In this document: piece after piece, positions 1-9,742 of the stretch
How the letters are laid out: each line of letters starts with the position of its first letter
Position numbering within the stretch: position 1 is the stretch's first letter
NCBI RefSeq assembly: GCF_001039355.2
Contig: NW_019775325.1
Coordinates: 231,063-256,588, forward strand
DNA length: 25,526 nt
Reading direction: 5' to 3'
Origin: Lingula anatina
Lineage: Eukaryota; Brachiopoda; Lingulata; Lingulida; Lingulidae
The notes under the pieces: model-generated
What the model saw: only the letters and a program-made list of their open reading frames with translations
What the model was told of the DNA's origin: nothing
The model's database searches: none
Made by a program: the position numbers and the translations under genes

Positions 1-1416
1 TTTGACTGTGTAACATATCACTGTCCGGAGGCTATCATTTTCTTTAATATCTTATCTTAAAGTTTATACTGACATCAAACTGTTGATATGGTTTTCTGGG
101 GGTGTTCCTTTCTTTTGAATGGCATCTTATGTCAGATTTAATATTATTGACCAAAATATCTCACAACAGAAGACTGGATGTTATTATCACTCAGTGACAT
201 ACTGTTTTAATGACTCAAGCCAAAAAAAAATTAATCAGCACTCAAAAATAACAATGACAAAAAAATATTCCATATTAAGTGGTAACCCTGTAATCATAAT
301 TTCTTCAAGCAAGACATCAATCCTGTGCAGTACCTGAAGCTAACACTAACGTTAGGTTTATATAATTTTATTTATATTTTTAATTGGCAGGGCTTTTCCA
401 ACAAAGGTTTCCTTTTGATTTGACATTCTGTATGTATCTTGTTTATATGGTTTTGATATTCATCTCATGACGTGGTCCTAAACACCAATATTAATGTAAA
501 CGTACACCTAATGTTCCCAGTAAAAATATACGTAATAAAATATAAATAAAAAATGATCATAACTCAATATTTGTTTCACAATCAGATACGAATTACACCT
601 CTGGCTTATGTAAAATGTAGGCTTAAATTACATATTCAGAACCATGACATTTAGAAAAAGTTTTGATAAAAAGGTGGAAGCAACTTTCATTTCAGATAAG
701 TTACACTGCTGAAATTTATGAAAAAATCTATTTAAATCTGATATTCAGGACTTCCACTACCTGCCAAAAAAGTCCCTGATTTTAAATCACAATGTTGTGC
801 TGTATAACGGAACACCGTGCAGTCTTTGGGTACTGTTTTTTTTTATTCAAGGACACAAGAAATATTTGTTAACGCACAAGTGACAAAAATACTAAGCTTA
901 TATCGCATATTTAAAAAAATGCCAAATTCTGTCTAAATGTCACGTCTAACCCGTATTCTGTTTACCTTGTAACGTGGTGCTTTTCATAAATTTCCCTGTA
1001 TGTGAACAATGGGGGCACTGATTAAATACACGACGCAATCTATATCTACATATGGTGTAAGAACGCAAGCTGGAAGAAATTAAAAATAAAAACAATAATA
1101 TTGCAGAAATATATTTCTGTCACCGATCACAATTACATAATTAACTCAAGCAAAAATGGACGTTTTATTCATTTCTGATACAATTTCAATTTCGTCAGGC
1201 ACCACACCCCGTCAACAAGTTTCCTGTAGCAGACACCAAAGTTGTGCAATTTTATGTACATAGATCTATAATATGTAGAAAGTGTCTGGCGATAGCAAAT
1301 AATATCAATAAAGTGTCCAGTTAGTAAACTGACAATGTTCTCATGATTTCACCTTATGTTTTGTGCTTTGTAACAAGAAACTGTGGAGCCTAAAATAAAT
1401 CATTTTGTTATCATTT
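1..1416. other. non-coding flank of the EF-hand array
   Basis: I see no supportable gene here. The stretch resembles other inter-gene parts of the array. About 390-490 matches about 8300-8380 (a run reading ttgatttgacatt, then a tgtatgta block and an ACGTGGTC-like site). About 660-800 resembles 5380-5500 and 8600-8730. The window therefore probably starts inside an earlier repeat unit whose gene lies to the left. The 72-codon open frame near 119 has no recognisable motif and looks like chance. Confidence 0.55.
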
Positions 1417-1422
1417 TTTATT
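1417..1422 (-). terminator. poly(A) signal, EF-hand copy 1
   Basis: On the minus strand this reads AATAAA, about 75 nt past the stop codon of copy 1. A matching hexamer stands at the homologous place after copy 2 (3818-3823) and copy 4 (9040-9045), which supports a real polyadenylation signal. Confidence 0.5.
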
Positions 1423-1496
1423 CAAGTCAAAGAAGAAAATCTGATTACATGAACACGCGAAGTAAGAATAATAAACACGTCCATATCTTTTAATGT

Positions 1497-2399
1497 CTAA
1501 TGATTTTCAGATCCATAGAAAAAGATTGACTGGTTGCCTTTCTGGTCGAAATTATAATGATAGCAACCAAATAAGAACTCTTCCAAGCTAATGATGCCAT
1601 CTTTATCCCGGTCAGTGTCGTTCATAGGTACTTCTGTTGGCAAGGTGTTACGGAATATTGTTAAAAAGTTGAAATACTCATCAGCGGACATTTCATTGTC
1701 GCAGTTAGCATCAAGGATGTTGAACCAGTCAGTCCAGTAATCAAACAGTAGGGCTTCCAACGTTTTATTATGCAGGTCAATTTGGAATGCCCGAAGCCAC
1801 ATTGTTAAATTCATTCCATGCGCCAGATTTAATTTGGTATCAAGCATAAAAGACTGCCATTCCAAGTTCATTAATCCGAATAATGCCTTAGCCCTCCACG
1901 AGGGAAGCACTCGAGCCCCCCTTACCGCTATCAAATCAACGAATTCTCCTTTGTCAACCATCCCATCAATGTTGACGTCCAGCATTCACTTTCACTTTCA
2001 TTTTCCACATTGCAGACGGTTCTTTCTGGAATAGCTTTGTACTTTAATAATATGTTGGGATCAAAAATAGAACAGTAATAGTAATATATGTTAAAATACT
2101 GACTAAATTATTCTTTCTACACAGTGCTGCATGCTGTCTACTAGATCATCAAACATGTATTAAAATATCAAATTTTCATGTCTAAGGGCAGTTTTTAAAA
2201 TGGTGATTGATTCTTATTTCTTATGCGGACTCTAATCATTATTATATACATGCATATAGTATATTTCAAATATCAAGTTTTGTTAGAAAGAAAGGACACA
2301 TAAAAAGTCATAACTAACCTCTTGACCATCATATCTGATAATGCTGCCATCACAGGAGACAAGGAAAACAATTGGTAACAGAACAATGAGAAGATCCAT
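1497..2399 (-). pseudogene. Secreted EF-hand protein, copy 1, with a 5' frameshift
   Basis: Two-exon coding region on the minus strand. The signal exon is 2319-2399 (81 nt, ATG at 2399, hydrophobic stretch LLIVLLPIVFLVSC, donor GAG|gttag). The last exon runs to a TAG at 1497. It encodes three canonical EF-hand loops (DVNIDGMVDKGE, DANCDNEMSADE, DRDKDGIISLEE), each with acidic positions 1 and 12, so calcium binding is expected. Between the best acceptor (ccag, about 2024) and the first EF-hand there are 43 nt, where copies 2 and 3 have 45. The normal frame is therefore lost, and three TGA codons precede the EF-hand frame. A spliced product would stop after about 46 residues. An internal ATG at 1985 could still start an EF-hand protein, but without a signal peptide. 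It is either a young pseudogene or carries a sequencing error; the EF-hand frame itself is intact. Confidence 0.7.
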
Positions 2400-2683
2400 G
2401 ATAACGCTGCGAATCTGAAATAAATATTATAGTTATACAAACTACAGGCGTATGTTTTAAGTTAATAAATGATTCAATCCTGGTATCAATAAGGATAGGA
2501 AGAAATTCCAAATAACCTTGAAAATGGATTGTTTTAACAATTAAAATCAACTAACTATTTTATTCTTAAATTCTACCCGTTTGCATGTGCTATTTTATAT
2601 GCCTAGATTACTGAGTTATCACAACAGCCTTATACTGTGTATTATGCAGAAATAGTTATGTCCTAAAATAACACCATACTCAC

Positions 2684-2745
2684 TCTGCCTCAGCTGTCCC
2701 TGCATTCATGCGGAGTGGCAATGGAAGGCACCATATCACGTGGTC
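2684..2745 (-). promoter_or_regulatory. 5' non-coding exon and promoter-proximal block, copy 1
   Basis: A minus-strand donor reading gtgagtat (2676-2683) follows a block reading cagctgaggcag that is shared with copies 2 and 3. Upstream at 2737-2742 is CACGTG, followed on the plus strand by a GTC.TAGAAACAAA block found at the same place in copies 2 and 3. I read this as the untranslated first exon plus proximal promoter. The transcription start is not placed. Confidence 0.45.
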
Positions 2746-3817
2746 GTAGAAACAAATTTAGGTATGATAGCAGCCCAAATATCTGATCTTATGATTTTTT
2801 TAAAAAATTGTATGTAATGACAAACTGAGATAAATGAACAAAGTCTATATTAATCCGATTTTTAGGACGTCCTACTTTTGTTCTGTTTACCATGTAATCT
2901 GATGTAGAACATGGGACCCTTTTCATCAATTTCCTTGTATGTGAACAATGAGAACATTGATTCAAAACACTAACATGATGGATATACCAATGATGTGGGA
3001 ACATACTAATTTGCAGGGATATTCATTTTGTCACCTGCTCAGAAGTCACTAATGGTAGATCTCAATTATATACATTAACGCGATCAGGAATGTATTTGTT
3101 TTTTATTTGTGATATAATTTCATTTTTTCAGGCAGGATACCCCTGCTGCCAATTTCCCATAAAACAGAACTGTTACCCTTGCCGAAAGCATGTTGTGCTG
3201 CCTACAGGAGATAATTGCAGTACGCGGTAGACACTCATGCTATTCGACATGTGACCTTCAACGAACACATCGTTATGGAAATTGTGTGTAAATGTGGTCA
3301 CACTTGGTGGTATCTTCTCATCTTCATCTTCAATGAACATTTCTTAACCTCTGTGGAAATCACAGTGACACATTGCATTTGAAGGGTTACATGTTATAAA
3401 GTTGAAGAATGGGTATAAACTATGGATATCTTCACCTCATTTTTGTATGTTCTCTATCATTAATCATGTTAGAGGTGGTATTTGGAATAGAAAGCATTGT
3501 TTATAACAATTTGCACCTGTGAGGTGATCATTTGTAAATAAAAACACGTGGCATTGGAGGTGGCGCAATCTTTTGGGCCAATGGTGTTTAAGCAAAATTT
3601 GCCTTTGTGGCACAGAGTAAATAAAGATGATGAATTCTACAAAAAATTTCAAACTACCCCTACTTGAATTAAAAAAGACATCATAAGAATATGTAAATTA
3701 TATCTGGCGATAGTAAACCATATCAGTTAAGTGTTCAGTTGGTAAACAGACAGAGATATGCTTTGTGCTATACGACGTGACATTGTGGAGTCTTACAACA
3801 TCTTTTTCGTATTGTAT
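2746..3817. other. inter-gene spacer between EF-hand copies 1 and 2
   Basis: No gene is supported. The spacer is homologous to the one after copy 2 (for example 2830-3060 against 5480-5680, and 3120-3300 against 5730-5890). It therefore belongs to the tandem unit rather than being independent sequence. Confidence 0.5.
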
Positions 3818-3823
3818 TTTATT
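3818..3823 (-). terminator. poly(A) signal, EF-hand copy 2
   Basis: This is AATAAA on the minus strand, about 125 nt past the stop of copy 2, at the position homologous to 9040-9045. A 60-nt homopolymer lies between the stop codon and the hexamer. Confidence 0.45.
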
Positions 3824-3827
3824 TAAG

Positions 3828-3829
<2 letters not shown>

Positions 3830-3889
<60 letters not shown>
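3830..3889. repeat. 60-nt poly(A) run (poly(T) in the copy 2 3' UTR)
   Basis: An uninterrupted run of 60 A. The homologous place in copy 4 (about 9051-9056, between ttaaggc and tatctggc) has only six A, so the run expanded in place. It is not a retroposon tail, because unit homology continues on both sides. The poly-Phe open frame over it is an artefact. Confidence 0.9.
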
Positions 3890-3894
<5 letters not shown>

Positions 3895-3948
3895 CTACGT
3901 GTATGCACAAAATAGAATAATATTAAATCCTTCAATGTCTCTCACCGT

Positions 3949-4866
3949 CTATTGATCTGCAGGTCCATAGAAAAGAATTGGCCTGTAGCTTTGGTCGAAA
4001 TAATAATTAGGAAAACAATTGAAAAAGAACTCTTCCAAACTAATGACGCCATTTTTATCACGGTCAGTTTTTTTGAAGTGAAATTCTGGGAGCACTGTGT
4101 GGTGGAATATTCTTATAAAGTTAAAAAATTCATCAGCGGACATTTCATTGTCGCAGTTTACATCAAGGATGTTGAACCAGGCGGTGCAGTAATCAAACAG
4201 AACATCATACAGCGTTTTATTTTGCTGGACAGTTTGGATTACCTGAAGCCACATTGTTAAATTCATCCCATGCGTCAGGTTTGATTTAGTGCCAAGAACC
4301 CAAGACTGCCATTCCAAGTTCATTAACCCAAAGAGTGCCTTAGCCCTCCACGAGGGAAGAAATAGAGCGCCCCTATCCGATATCAAATCAACGAACTCCA
4401 CCTTGTCCACCAATCCATCAATGTTGACGTCCAGCTTTTTGAACCAGGCTTTAAACTTCCAAATCGCAGCAAAATCATCCTAGAAGAACTATATGCTTTT
4501 AGAAAATGTTATGATAAAAAAAAGACCAATGGTTTGATATTATTAATATATATTTAACATCTTGACTAATTAACTTCCACATTGTGCTGCTTGTTATCCA
4601 CTAGATCATTAAATATACATTGAAATATCAAATATGCATGTGTAAGGGAAGTTTTTCCATTTGTGAGTTATTCTTATATCTTATGCGGACTCTAGTCATA
4701 CATACATGTACATTGTATATGCATGCATATAGTACATTTTAAATCTTGTTAGAAAGAAAGGACACATAAGAAAGTTGTAACTTACCTCTTGGCCATCAGA
4801 TCTGACAATATCAGTTTCACAGGAGGCAAAGAGTAAAATGGGTAACAGAGGAATGAGCAGATACAT
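3949..4866 (-). CDS. Secreted three-EF-hand calcium-binding protein, copy 2
   Basis: Two coding exons: 4786-4866 (81 nt; ATG at 4866; 15 nt of UTR up to an acceptor at 4881) and 3949-4479 (531 nt, TAG stop). They are joined in phase 0 (CAA GAG|gtaag; ttctag|GAT) and give 203 residues. Residues 1-16 form a signal peptide (MYLLIPLLPILLFASC). EF-hand loops lie at about 44-55 (DVNIDGLVDKVE), 133-144 (DVNCDNEMSADE) and 166-177 (DRDKNGVISLEE); acidic residues at 1 and 12 and mostly oxygen ligands at 3, 5 and 9 predict calcium binding. Between loops 1 and 2 is a Trp-rich segment with NLT sequons and an NKT, consistent with secretion. The intron is about 306 nt. It is the best-preserved member with the standard intron. 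I cannot assign a named family. A secreted calcium-binding or matrix role is inference. Confidence 0.82.
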
Positions 4867-5155
4867 GATAACCACTCCGATCTGGAAAAAGTATGATAGT
4901 TAAACTAAATGTCGTTACAGATGTATTTTTCAAATTAATCAGTGGTTCAATATAGATAATCCTGATATCAATAGTGACAGAAAGAAACGCCAAATTACCT
5001 CGAACATGTATATTTATCAACAGACTGCTTTATTGTTTTATCCTTAAATTCTTCTCTTCTGTATGTGCTTTCTATATGCCTTGCTTACTTTAGTAATGAC
5101 GACAGTCTATCATGCAAAAACAGTTTCTTCCTAAAGTAACGCAACACTCACTCAC

Positions 5156-5250
5156 CTCAGCTGTTCCTGCTCTCACGCGGATCGAGGATATAACTAACTT
5201 AAGATAAAGAGAATTGGGTGACTCCCGATCACGTGGTCATAGAAACAAAC
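5156..5250 (-). promoter_or_regulatory. 5' non-coding exon and promoter-proximal block, copy 2
   Basis: A strong minus-strand donor (GAG|gtgagtgag, exon edge 5156) follows a block shared with copy 3 (gatccgcgtgaRagc then cagctgag). Upstream are a shared TATATCC (5186-5192), a TTTATCTTAAG stretch that in copy 3 reads TTTATTTAAAG and may be the TATA box, and CACGTG at 5230-5235 next to GGTCATAGAAACAAA. Conservation across paralogues while surrounding sequence has drifted is the evidence for function. Confidence 0.5.
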
Positions 5251-6362
5251 CCAGTATGTTGCAATTTAAAATTCATAATCAGAAACAAATAACCCCAATG
5301 CATTTTTGTCAATTCAAAAATATGTAATGAAAATTAGAAAAAAAATCAATAGGAACTTGTAACATATTTAGAAACATGTCATTTGAAAGATTTAGACCTA
5401 AAGTTGATTGCAATCCACATTTCAGATAAATTACATTACTGAAATAATTGAAAAAGGACTATTTCAATGGGATGTTTAGGAACATGTCCTACCTTTGTTT
5501 TGTTTACCGTGTAATCTGATGTAGAGCATGAGACACTTTCATAATTGCCTTGTATGCTGACATTGAGGACATTGGTTAAAAGCACTACACGATAGATCTA
5601 CCAATGATGTGGGAACATACTAATTTGCACGAATATGCACTTCTGCCACCTGCCAAAAAGTCACTAATGGTAGATTTCATTTACATAATTTACGAAAGGA
5701 AGAATGTATTTCTTTTTCATTTGTGATATAATTTCAATTTCTTCAAGCAGGATACCCCTCCTGTCAATTTCCGTTAAAGGAAATGTGTTACCCTTGCTGA
5801 AGGCATGTTGTGCCGCCTACAGGAGATAATTGCAGTACGCGGTAGACACATCATTATGCTAATTGTGTGTAAATGTGGTTACATTTGATGGTGTCTTTTT
5901 AATTTAATGAGCTTGTCTTTACCTCTGTGGAAATCATAGTGACATATTGCATTTGAGGGGTTCCGTGCTATAAAGTTGAATAAAGGTATAAAATATGTAC
6001 CGGTATATCTTCACTGCTATTCTGTCTTTTCTGTGCTATTAATCATGTACTGTATGGCACATTAAATAAAAGACACATTGTGTAGACACAATTGCACCTA
6101 TGAGATGATTACTTGTAATAAAGCACGTGAAATTGGAGGTGGGCCAACCCTTTTGACTAATGATGTGTGCTTATATATGTAGAATGTGTCTGGCGATAGT
6201 AAACCATAGGCATTAAGTGTTCAGTTAGTAAACACACAAAGTGTTCATACATTTGTTTTGCGCAACATAGCAAAACACGTGGCATCGTATTTAATTCAAG
6301 CCAAAAATCCGTTTATACATCAAAGTAGAAAGATAGGAAAGAAATTGGGTTCCTCTATTCGG
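5251..6362. other. inter-gene spacer between EF-hand copies 2 and 3
   Basis: No gene is supported. It is homologous to the spacer between copies 1 and 2 and continues into the 3' UTR of copy 3. The CTGGCGATAGTAAACCAT block at about 6190 repeats one near 3703 and, more weakly, one near 1287. I did not find a canonical AATAAA for copy 3 at the homologous site (about 6290), which reads AATTAAAT on the minus strand. Confidence 0.5.
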
Positions 6363-7831
6363 CTAATTTTCAGCAGAACCATAGAAAAGGGCAGACTGGT
6401 TGGCTTTTTGGTCGTAATAAAAATGAAAACAACCAAATAAGAATTCTTCCAAACTAATGACACCATTTTTATCACGATCAGTGTCATGGAGGGGTACTTC
6501 TGATGGCAACGTGTTCCGAAATATTGATATAAAGTTGAAATACTCATCGGTGGACATTTCATTGTTGCAATCAGCGTCTAAGATTTGGAACCAATCAGTA
6601 CAATATTCCGGTCCTTGTACATTAACAGTGTTATTACGAATGTTTCTTTGGTATGCCTCCCAAAACATTTTGAAATTTATCACTTGGTCCATGTCAGTAA
6701 CCCAAAACAAAAAACTCCAGCTCATCAGTCCAAACACTGCCTTAGCCCTCCACGAGGAAAGCACGCGACGGCTTCTCTCTGCTGTCAAATCAACGAATTC
6801 CATTTTGCCTACCATCCCATCATTGTTGGCGTCGAAAATAGTGAACCAAGCTTTAAATTTCCGAAATGCAGTCAATTCACCCTGGATCAAAAATAGAAAA
6901 TAAGATGTTATCAATATATTTAAAGGGTACTGCAAGGGTTTGTTATCGTTTAGATACCGAAAATAAGGTTTCCCCTGCACTTTATAATTTAATAATGCGT
7001 CCAACTTTGTGCTGATTTAAAACAATAAAAAATCCCCTTGAAATGTATGAAATATCGATGTTTTTTCATTGCTATATATAAGCACTCAAAGCTTTTATCG
7101 TTAATTCAACACCTTTCTTTTTTAGGTGAGATAGAAATCATATCAGTGAACAAGATTTTATCACAAAAATTGGCATGGTTGATTAAAAGTGTATGGGCTT
7201 CAATCCCTTGTCGCCATTTTGGTTTAAATGTTTTTGCATCGGTGTCATATATGCCCCTATTTAGTTTTTCATTTAACAAAAGCATCAATTTGCTTTGCCA
7301 ACGATAAAATTGGAAGACTTTAAGAAAAATCACTGCCGGGTTTTGGAGTACTAATTGGTTTCATTAAATTGACGTTAACACGCCGTTCATGGGTGAGCGG
7401 GCAAAGGAGAAATTGAGAAACCGTTTTTTTTTTCACAATTTTCACACCAAAATCGCAATTATGACGTCCCCCATTAGATGACATGTGTAAATGTTTATTA
7501 ATTTAATCAGTAAACGCTTACAGTATTCTTTTGTTGCTGACAAAGTAACTCTTTCCACACTGTGAAGCTTGTTACCTGTATATACTGGATTATCAAACGT
7601 ATATTAAAATATTAAATAGCCATGTATAAGGAGGGTTCAATTATGATTTATTCTTATATCTTATGTGAAGTTTACTCATAAATACGCTTACACTGTAGTG
7701 CATTTAAGTTTTGTTAGAAGGAAGGGACATATAAAAAAGTTGTAACTAACCTCTTTGCCATGAGATATGACACTAGTGGTATCACAGGAGGCAAAAAGAA
7801 CAATGGGCATCAGAAGAATAAACAGATACAT
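6363..7831 (-). CDS. Secreted three-EF-hand calcium-binding protein, copy 3
   Basis: Two coding exons: 7751-7831 (81 nt, ATG at 7831, UTR back to an acceptor at 7846) and 6363-6881 (519 nt), joined in phase 0 (AAA GAG|gttag; gatccag|GGT) to give 199 residues. The signal peptide is MYLFILLMPIVLFASC. The EF-hand loops are DANNDGMVGKME (position 9 Gly, so weaker), DADCNNEMSTDE and DRDKNGVISLEE. The segment between loops 1 and 2 is the most diverged part relative to copies 1 and 2. The C-terminus ends in the shared LFYGS-type motif. The intron is about 869 nt, against roughly 300 in copies 1 and 2, because about 620 nt of repeat-associated sequence (about 6895-7530) sits in it. An open frame runs past the acceptor into the intron and should not be taken as the N-terminus. 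Confidence 0.8.
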
Positions 7832-8031
7832 GATAACGCTTCCAATCTGAAATAAATATAATAGTAAAACTAGCTGCTACGTATCATGTTAATGATGATT
7901 CAAATTGAGTGTCCTGATATCCATAGTGAAAGGAAGAAACACCAAATCACCTCGAAAATGTATATTAATCAACAAACTGTTTTAGTCTTAAGTTCTAATC
8001 TTCTGAAAGTGCTTCTTGTTCTATGGGGTAA
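6895..8031 (+). repeat. Left arm of a large inverted repeat
   Basis: The reverse complement matches 9741-10678 almost base for base. It includes the copy 3 signal exon (7751-7831), part of the intron on either side of it, and the extra intron sequence 6907-7307. A stretch of about 218 nt (7308-7525) is present only in this arm. The arms are separated by about 1.7 kb that holds the copy 3 promoter and pseudogene copy 4. Confidence 0.85.
7038..7307. repeat. Unidentified sequence inserted in the copy 3 intron, duplicated at 10268-10534
   Basis: This stretch is absent from the short introns of copies 1 and 2. It is open for 60-89 codons on both strands, and most of that openness is kept in the inverted copy at 10268-10534. 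I recognise no domain. Because the two copies are nearly identical and recent, conserved openness is weak evidence for coding. A fragment of a non-autonomous mobile element is possible. Confidence 0.35.
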
Positions 8032-8111
8032 ATTACTTTACCTACCACAACAGCCTTTTCTACTGTACATCATGCAAAAACAGTTATTTCCTAAAATAAC
8101 GCAATACTCAC

Positions 8112-8205
8112 TGTCCTCAGCTGTTCTGGCTTTCACGCGGATCGAGGATATAGCTTACTTTAAATAAAGAAAATTGGGTGACACCATATTACGTGGTCTT
8201 AGAAA
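8112..8205 (-). promoter_or_regulatory. 5' non-coding exon and promoter-proximal block, copy 3
   Basis: The minus-strand donor gtgagtat (8104-8111) follows the shared block cagctgaggaca. Upstream are gatccgcgtgaaagc, TATATCC, TTTATTTAAAG (TATA-like) and TACGTG at 8190-8195 beside GGTCTTAGAAACAAA. The E-box core is CACGTG in copies 1 and 2, so copy 3 has lost its first C. Confidence 0.5.
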
Positions 8206-9123
8206 CAAATGCGGGCATGACGCAAGCAACGATATAAATCCAGTATTAAAGAAGGATAGTTGAGATCAATATCGATTTCTAAGATGCGATATTTTATTTA
8301 TAGGGCTTTTGATTTGACATTTTGTATGTAGCTTGTTTACTTGTTTTTGATACTCATCTCTCATGTAGTAGTCTAAAAAAACAAAATCACAGTAAATAAA
8401 GAGAAAATGACGATCAAAGTAAAATAGATATGTAATTGAATATTAATGAAAACGACTATAATTGATTGTTTGCTTCACTATTAGAAATGAATATCATCAA
8501 TGGATTTTGTCAAAGGTAATGTATACAGTAACACAGGAAATATATAGGTTAAAAATAACAGGTTTATATTTTATATTTAGAAACATGAATCATGGAAAAA
8601 TATCAATTTAAAAATGATAACAACTTTCTAACAGAAAAATGTCAATGCTGAAATGTTTTACAAAAAATTTTTTTTGCAATCAAATTAATCATGTAAAGGA
8701 GACGTTCTTTCCTTTGTTGTATTTACCATGAAATCTGATCTAGAACAAGAGGGGTTTTTCATTGATTTCCATGTAATTGAAAAATGAGGAACTGATTAAA
8801 ATTACTAAAGGATTTATTTACCAATGATTTGGGAATAAATTAATTTACAGGGGTATAAACTTCTGCTGCGTGCCCAAAAGCCACCAATTTTAGATCAAAA
8901 TTTCATAATTAACGAAAGGAAGAAGATATTTATTTTTCATTTCTGATATACTCACACTTTCTTCAAGCAAGTTTTCATGATTATACGTTATGTTTTGTGC
9001 TATACGACGTGGCATTTTGGAGTCTTTTTCACATTGTACTTTATTTAAGGCAAAAAATATCTGGCTACATGTTTGCTTAAAATAGAAGAATATTAAATCC
9101 TTCAATGCCTCTCATCGTTTATT
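8206..9123. other. spacer between copy 3 promoter and pseudogene copy 4
   Basis: No gene is supported. The sequence is AT-rich tandem-unit spacer. About 8300-8380 matches 390-490, and 8600-8760 matches 660-800 and 5380-5540. The end near 9000-9060 is the 3' UTR region of copy 4 with a minus-strand AATAAA at 9040-9045. Confidence 0.5.
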
Positions 9124-9411
9124 GATCTGCAGGTCCATAGAAAATCATTGGCCGATAGCTTTCGTCGAAATAATAATTAGTAAAACAATTGAAAAAGAAC
9201 TCTTCCCAACTAATTGACGCCATTTTTTAATCGCGGTCATTGTTGTTGAAGTGAAATTTTGGGAACAGCTTATAAAGTTGAAAAACTCATCAGCGGACAT
9301 TACATTGTCGCAGTTAGCGTCAAGGTTGTTGAACCAGTCAGTACAGATATCAAACAGCACGGCATTCAGCGTTTTATTTTGCTGGACAATTTGGATTACC
9401 TGAATCCACAT
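9124..9411 (-). pseudogene. Degenerate EF-hand gene, copy 4 (5'-deleted)
   Basis: Homologous to roughly the 3' 55% of the copy 2 last exon. EF-hand 2 is recognisable as DANCDNVMSADE, with Glu to Val at loop position 7. Beyond it are several frame-breaking changes relative to copy 2: a deletion of about 18-19 nt near 9265, an extra T near 9213, and an altered T-run near 9225. EF-hand 3 is lost in frame. Homology stops at about 9411, where the repeat block with TTCCGGGTAATTGTC begins, so EF-hand 1, the signal exon and the promoter are missing. I expect no functional product. Confidence 0.85.
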
Positions 9412-9413
9412 TG

Positions 9414-9545
9414 ATATTGATAATTTCTAATTTTCTATTTTCCGGGTAATTGTCTATTTTTCCGGGTAATTGTCATTTTAAATTCACAATCAGACTAACT
9501 AACCCCAATTAATTTTTTTGTGAACTCCAATGTATGTTATGACAA
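9414..9545 (+). repeat. Direct repeat block E, copy 1
   Basis: Nearly identical to 10655-10788. It contains two closely spaced TTCCGGGTAATTGTC motifs, then a segment (about 9475-9545) that resembles the upstream flank of copy 2 (about 5263-5333). It therefore appears to be part gene-flank and part breakpoint sequence joined directly to pseudogene copy 4. Confidence 0.8.
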
Positions 9546-9550
9546 TTATG

Positions 9551-9742
9551 ACATTTCAAGGGGATTTTTTATTGTTTTAAATCAGCACAAAGTTAGACGC
9601 ATTATAAAAAAAATAAAGTGCAGGGAAAACCTTATTTTCGGTATCTAAATGATAAAAAACCCTTGCAGTACCCTTTAAATATATTGATAATTTCTAATTT
9701 TCTATTTTCCGGGTAATTGTCTATTTTTCCAGGTAATTGTCA
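9551..9742 (+). repeat. Direct repeat block D, copy 1
   Basis: Nearly identical to 10526-10716 in the same orientation; the reverse complement of most of it also matches the copy 3 intron at about 6907-7040. It ends with the paired TTCC(G/A)GGTAATTGTC motif and then switches abruptly at about 9741 into the inverted signal-exon block. Confidence 0.8.

Noticed and set aside
3698-3910. Open frame with a long poly-Phe run
   Set aside because: Translation of the 60-nt homopolymer; no gene.
6882-7004. N-terminal extension of EF-hand copy 3 into the upstream intron
   Set aside because: A good acceptor (gatccag|GGT) and a matching signal exon at 7751-7831 give the same architecture as copy 2; the extension is intron sequence shared with the inverted repeat.
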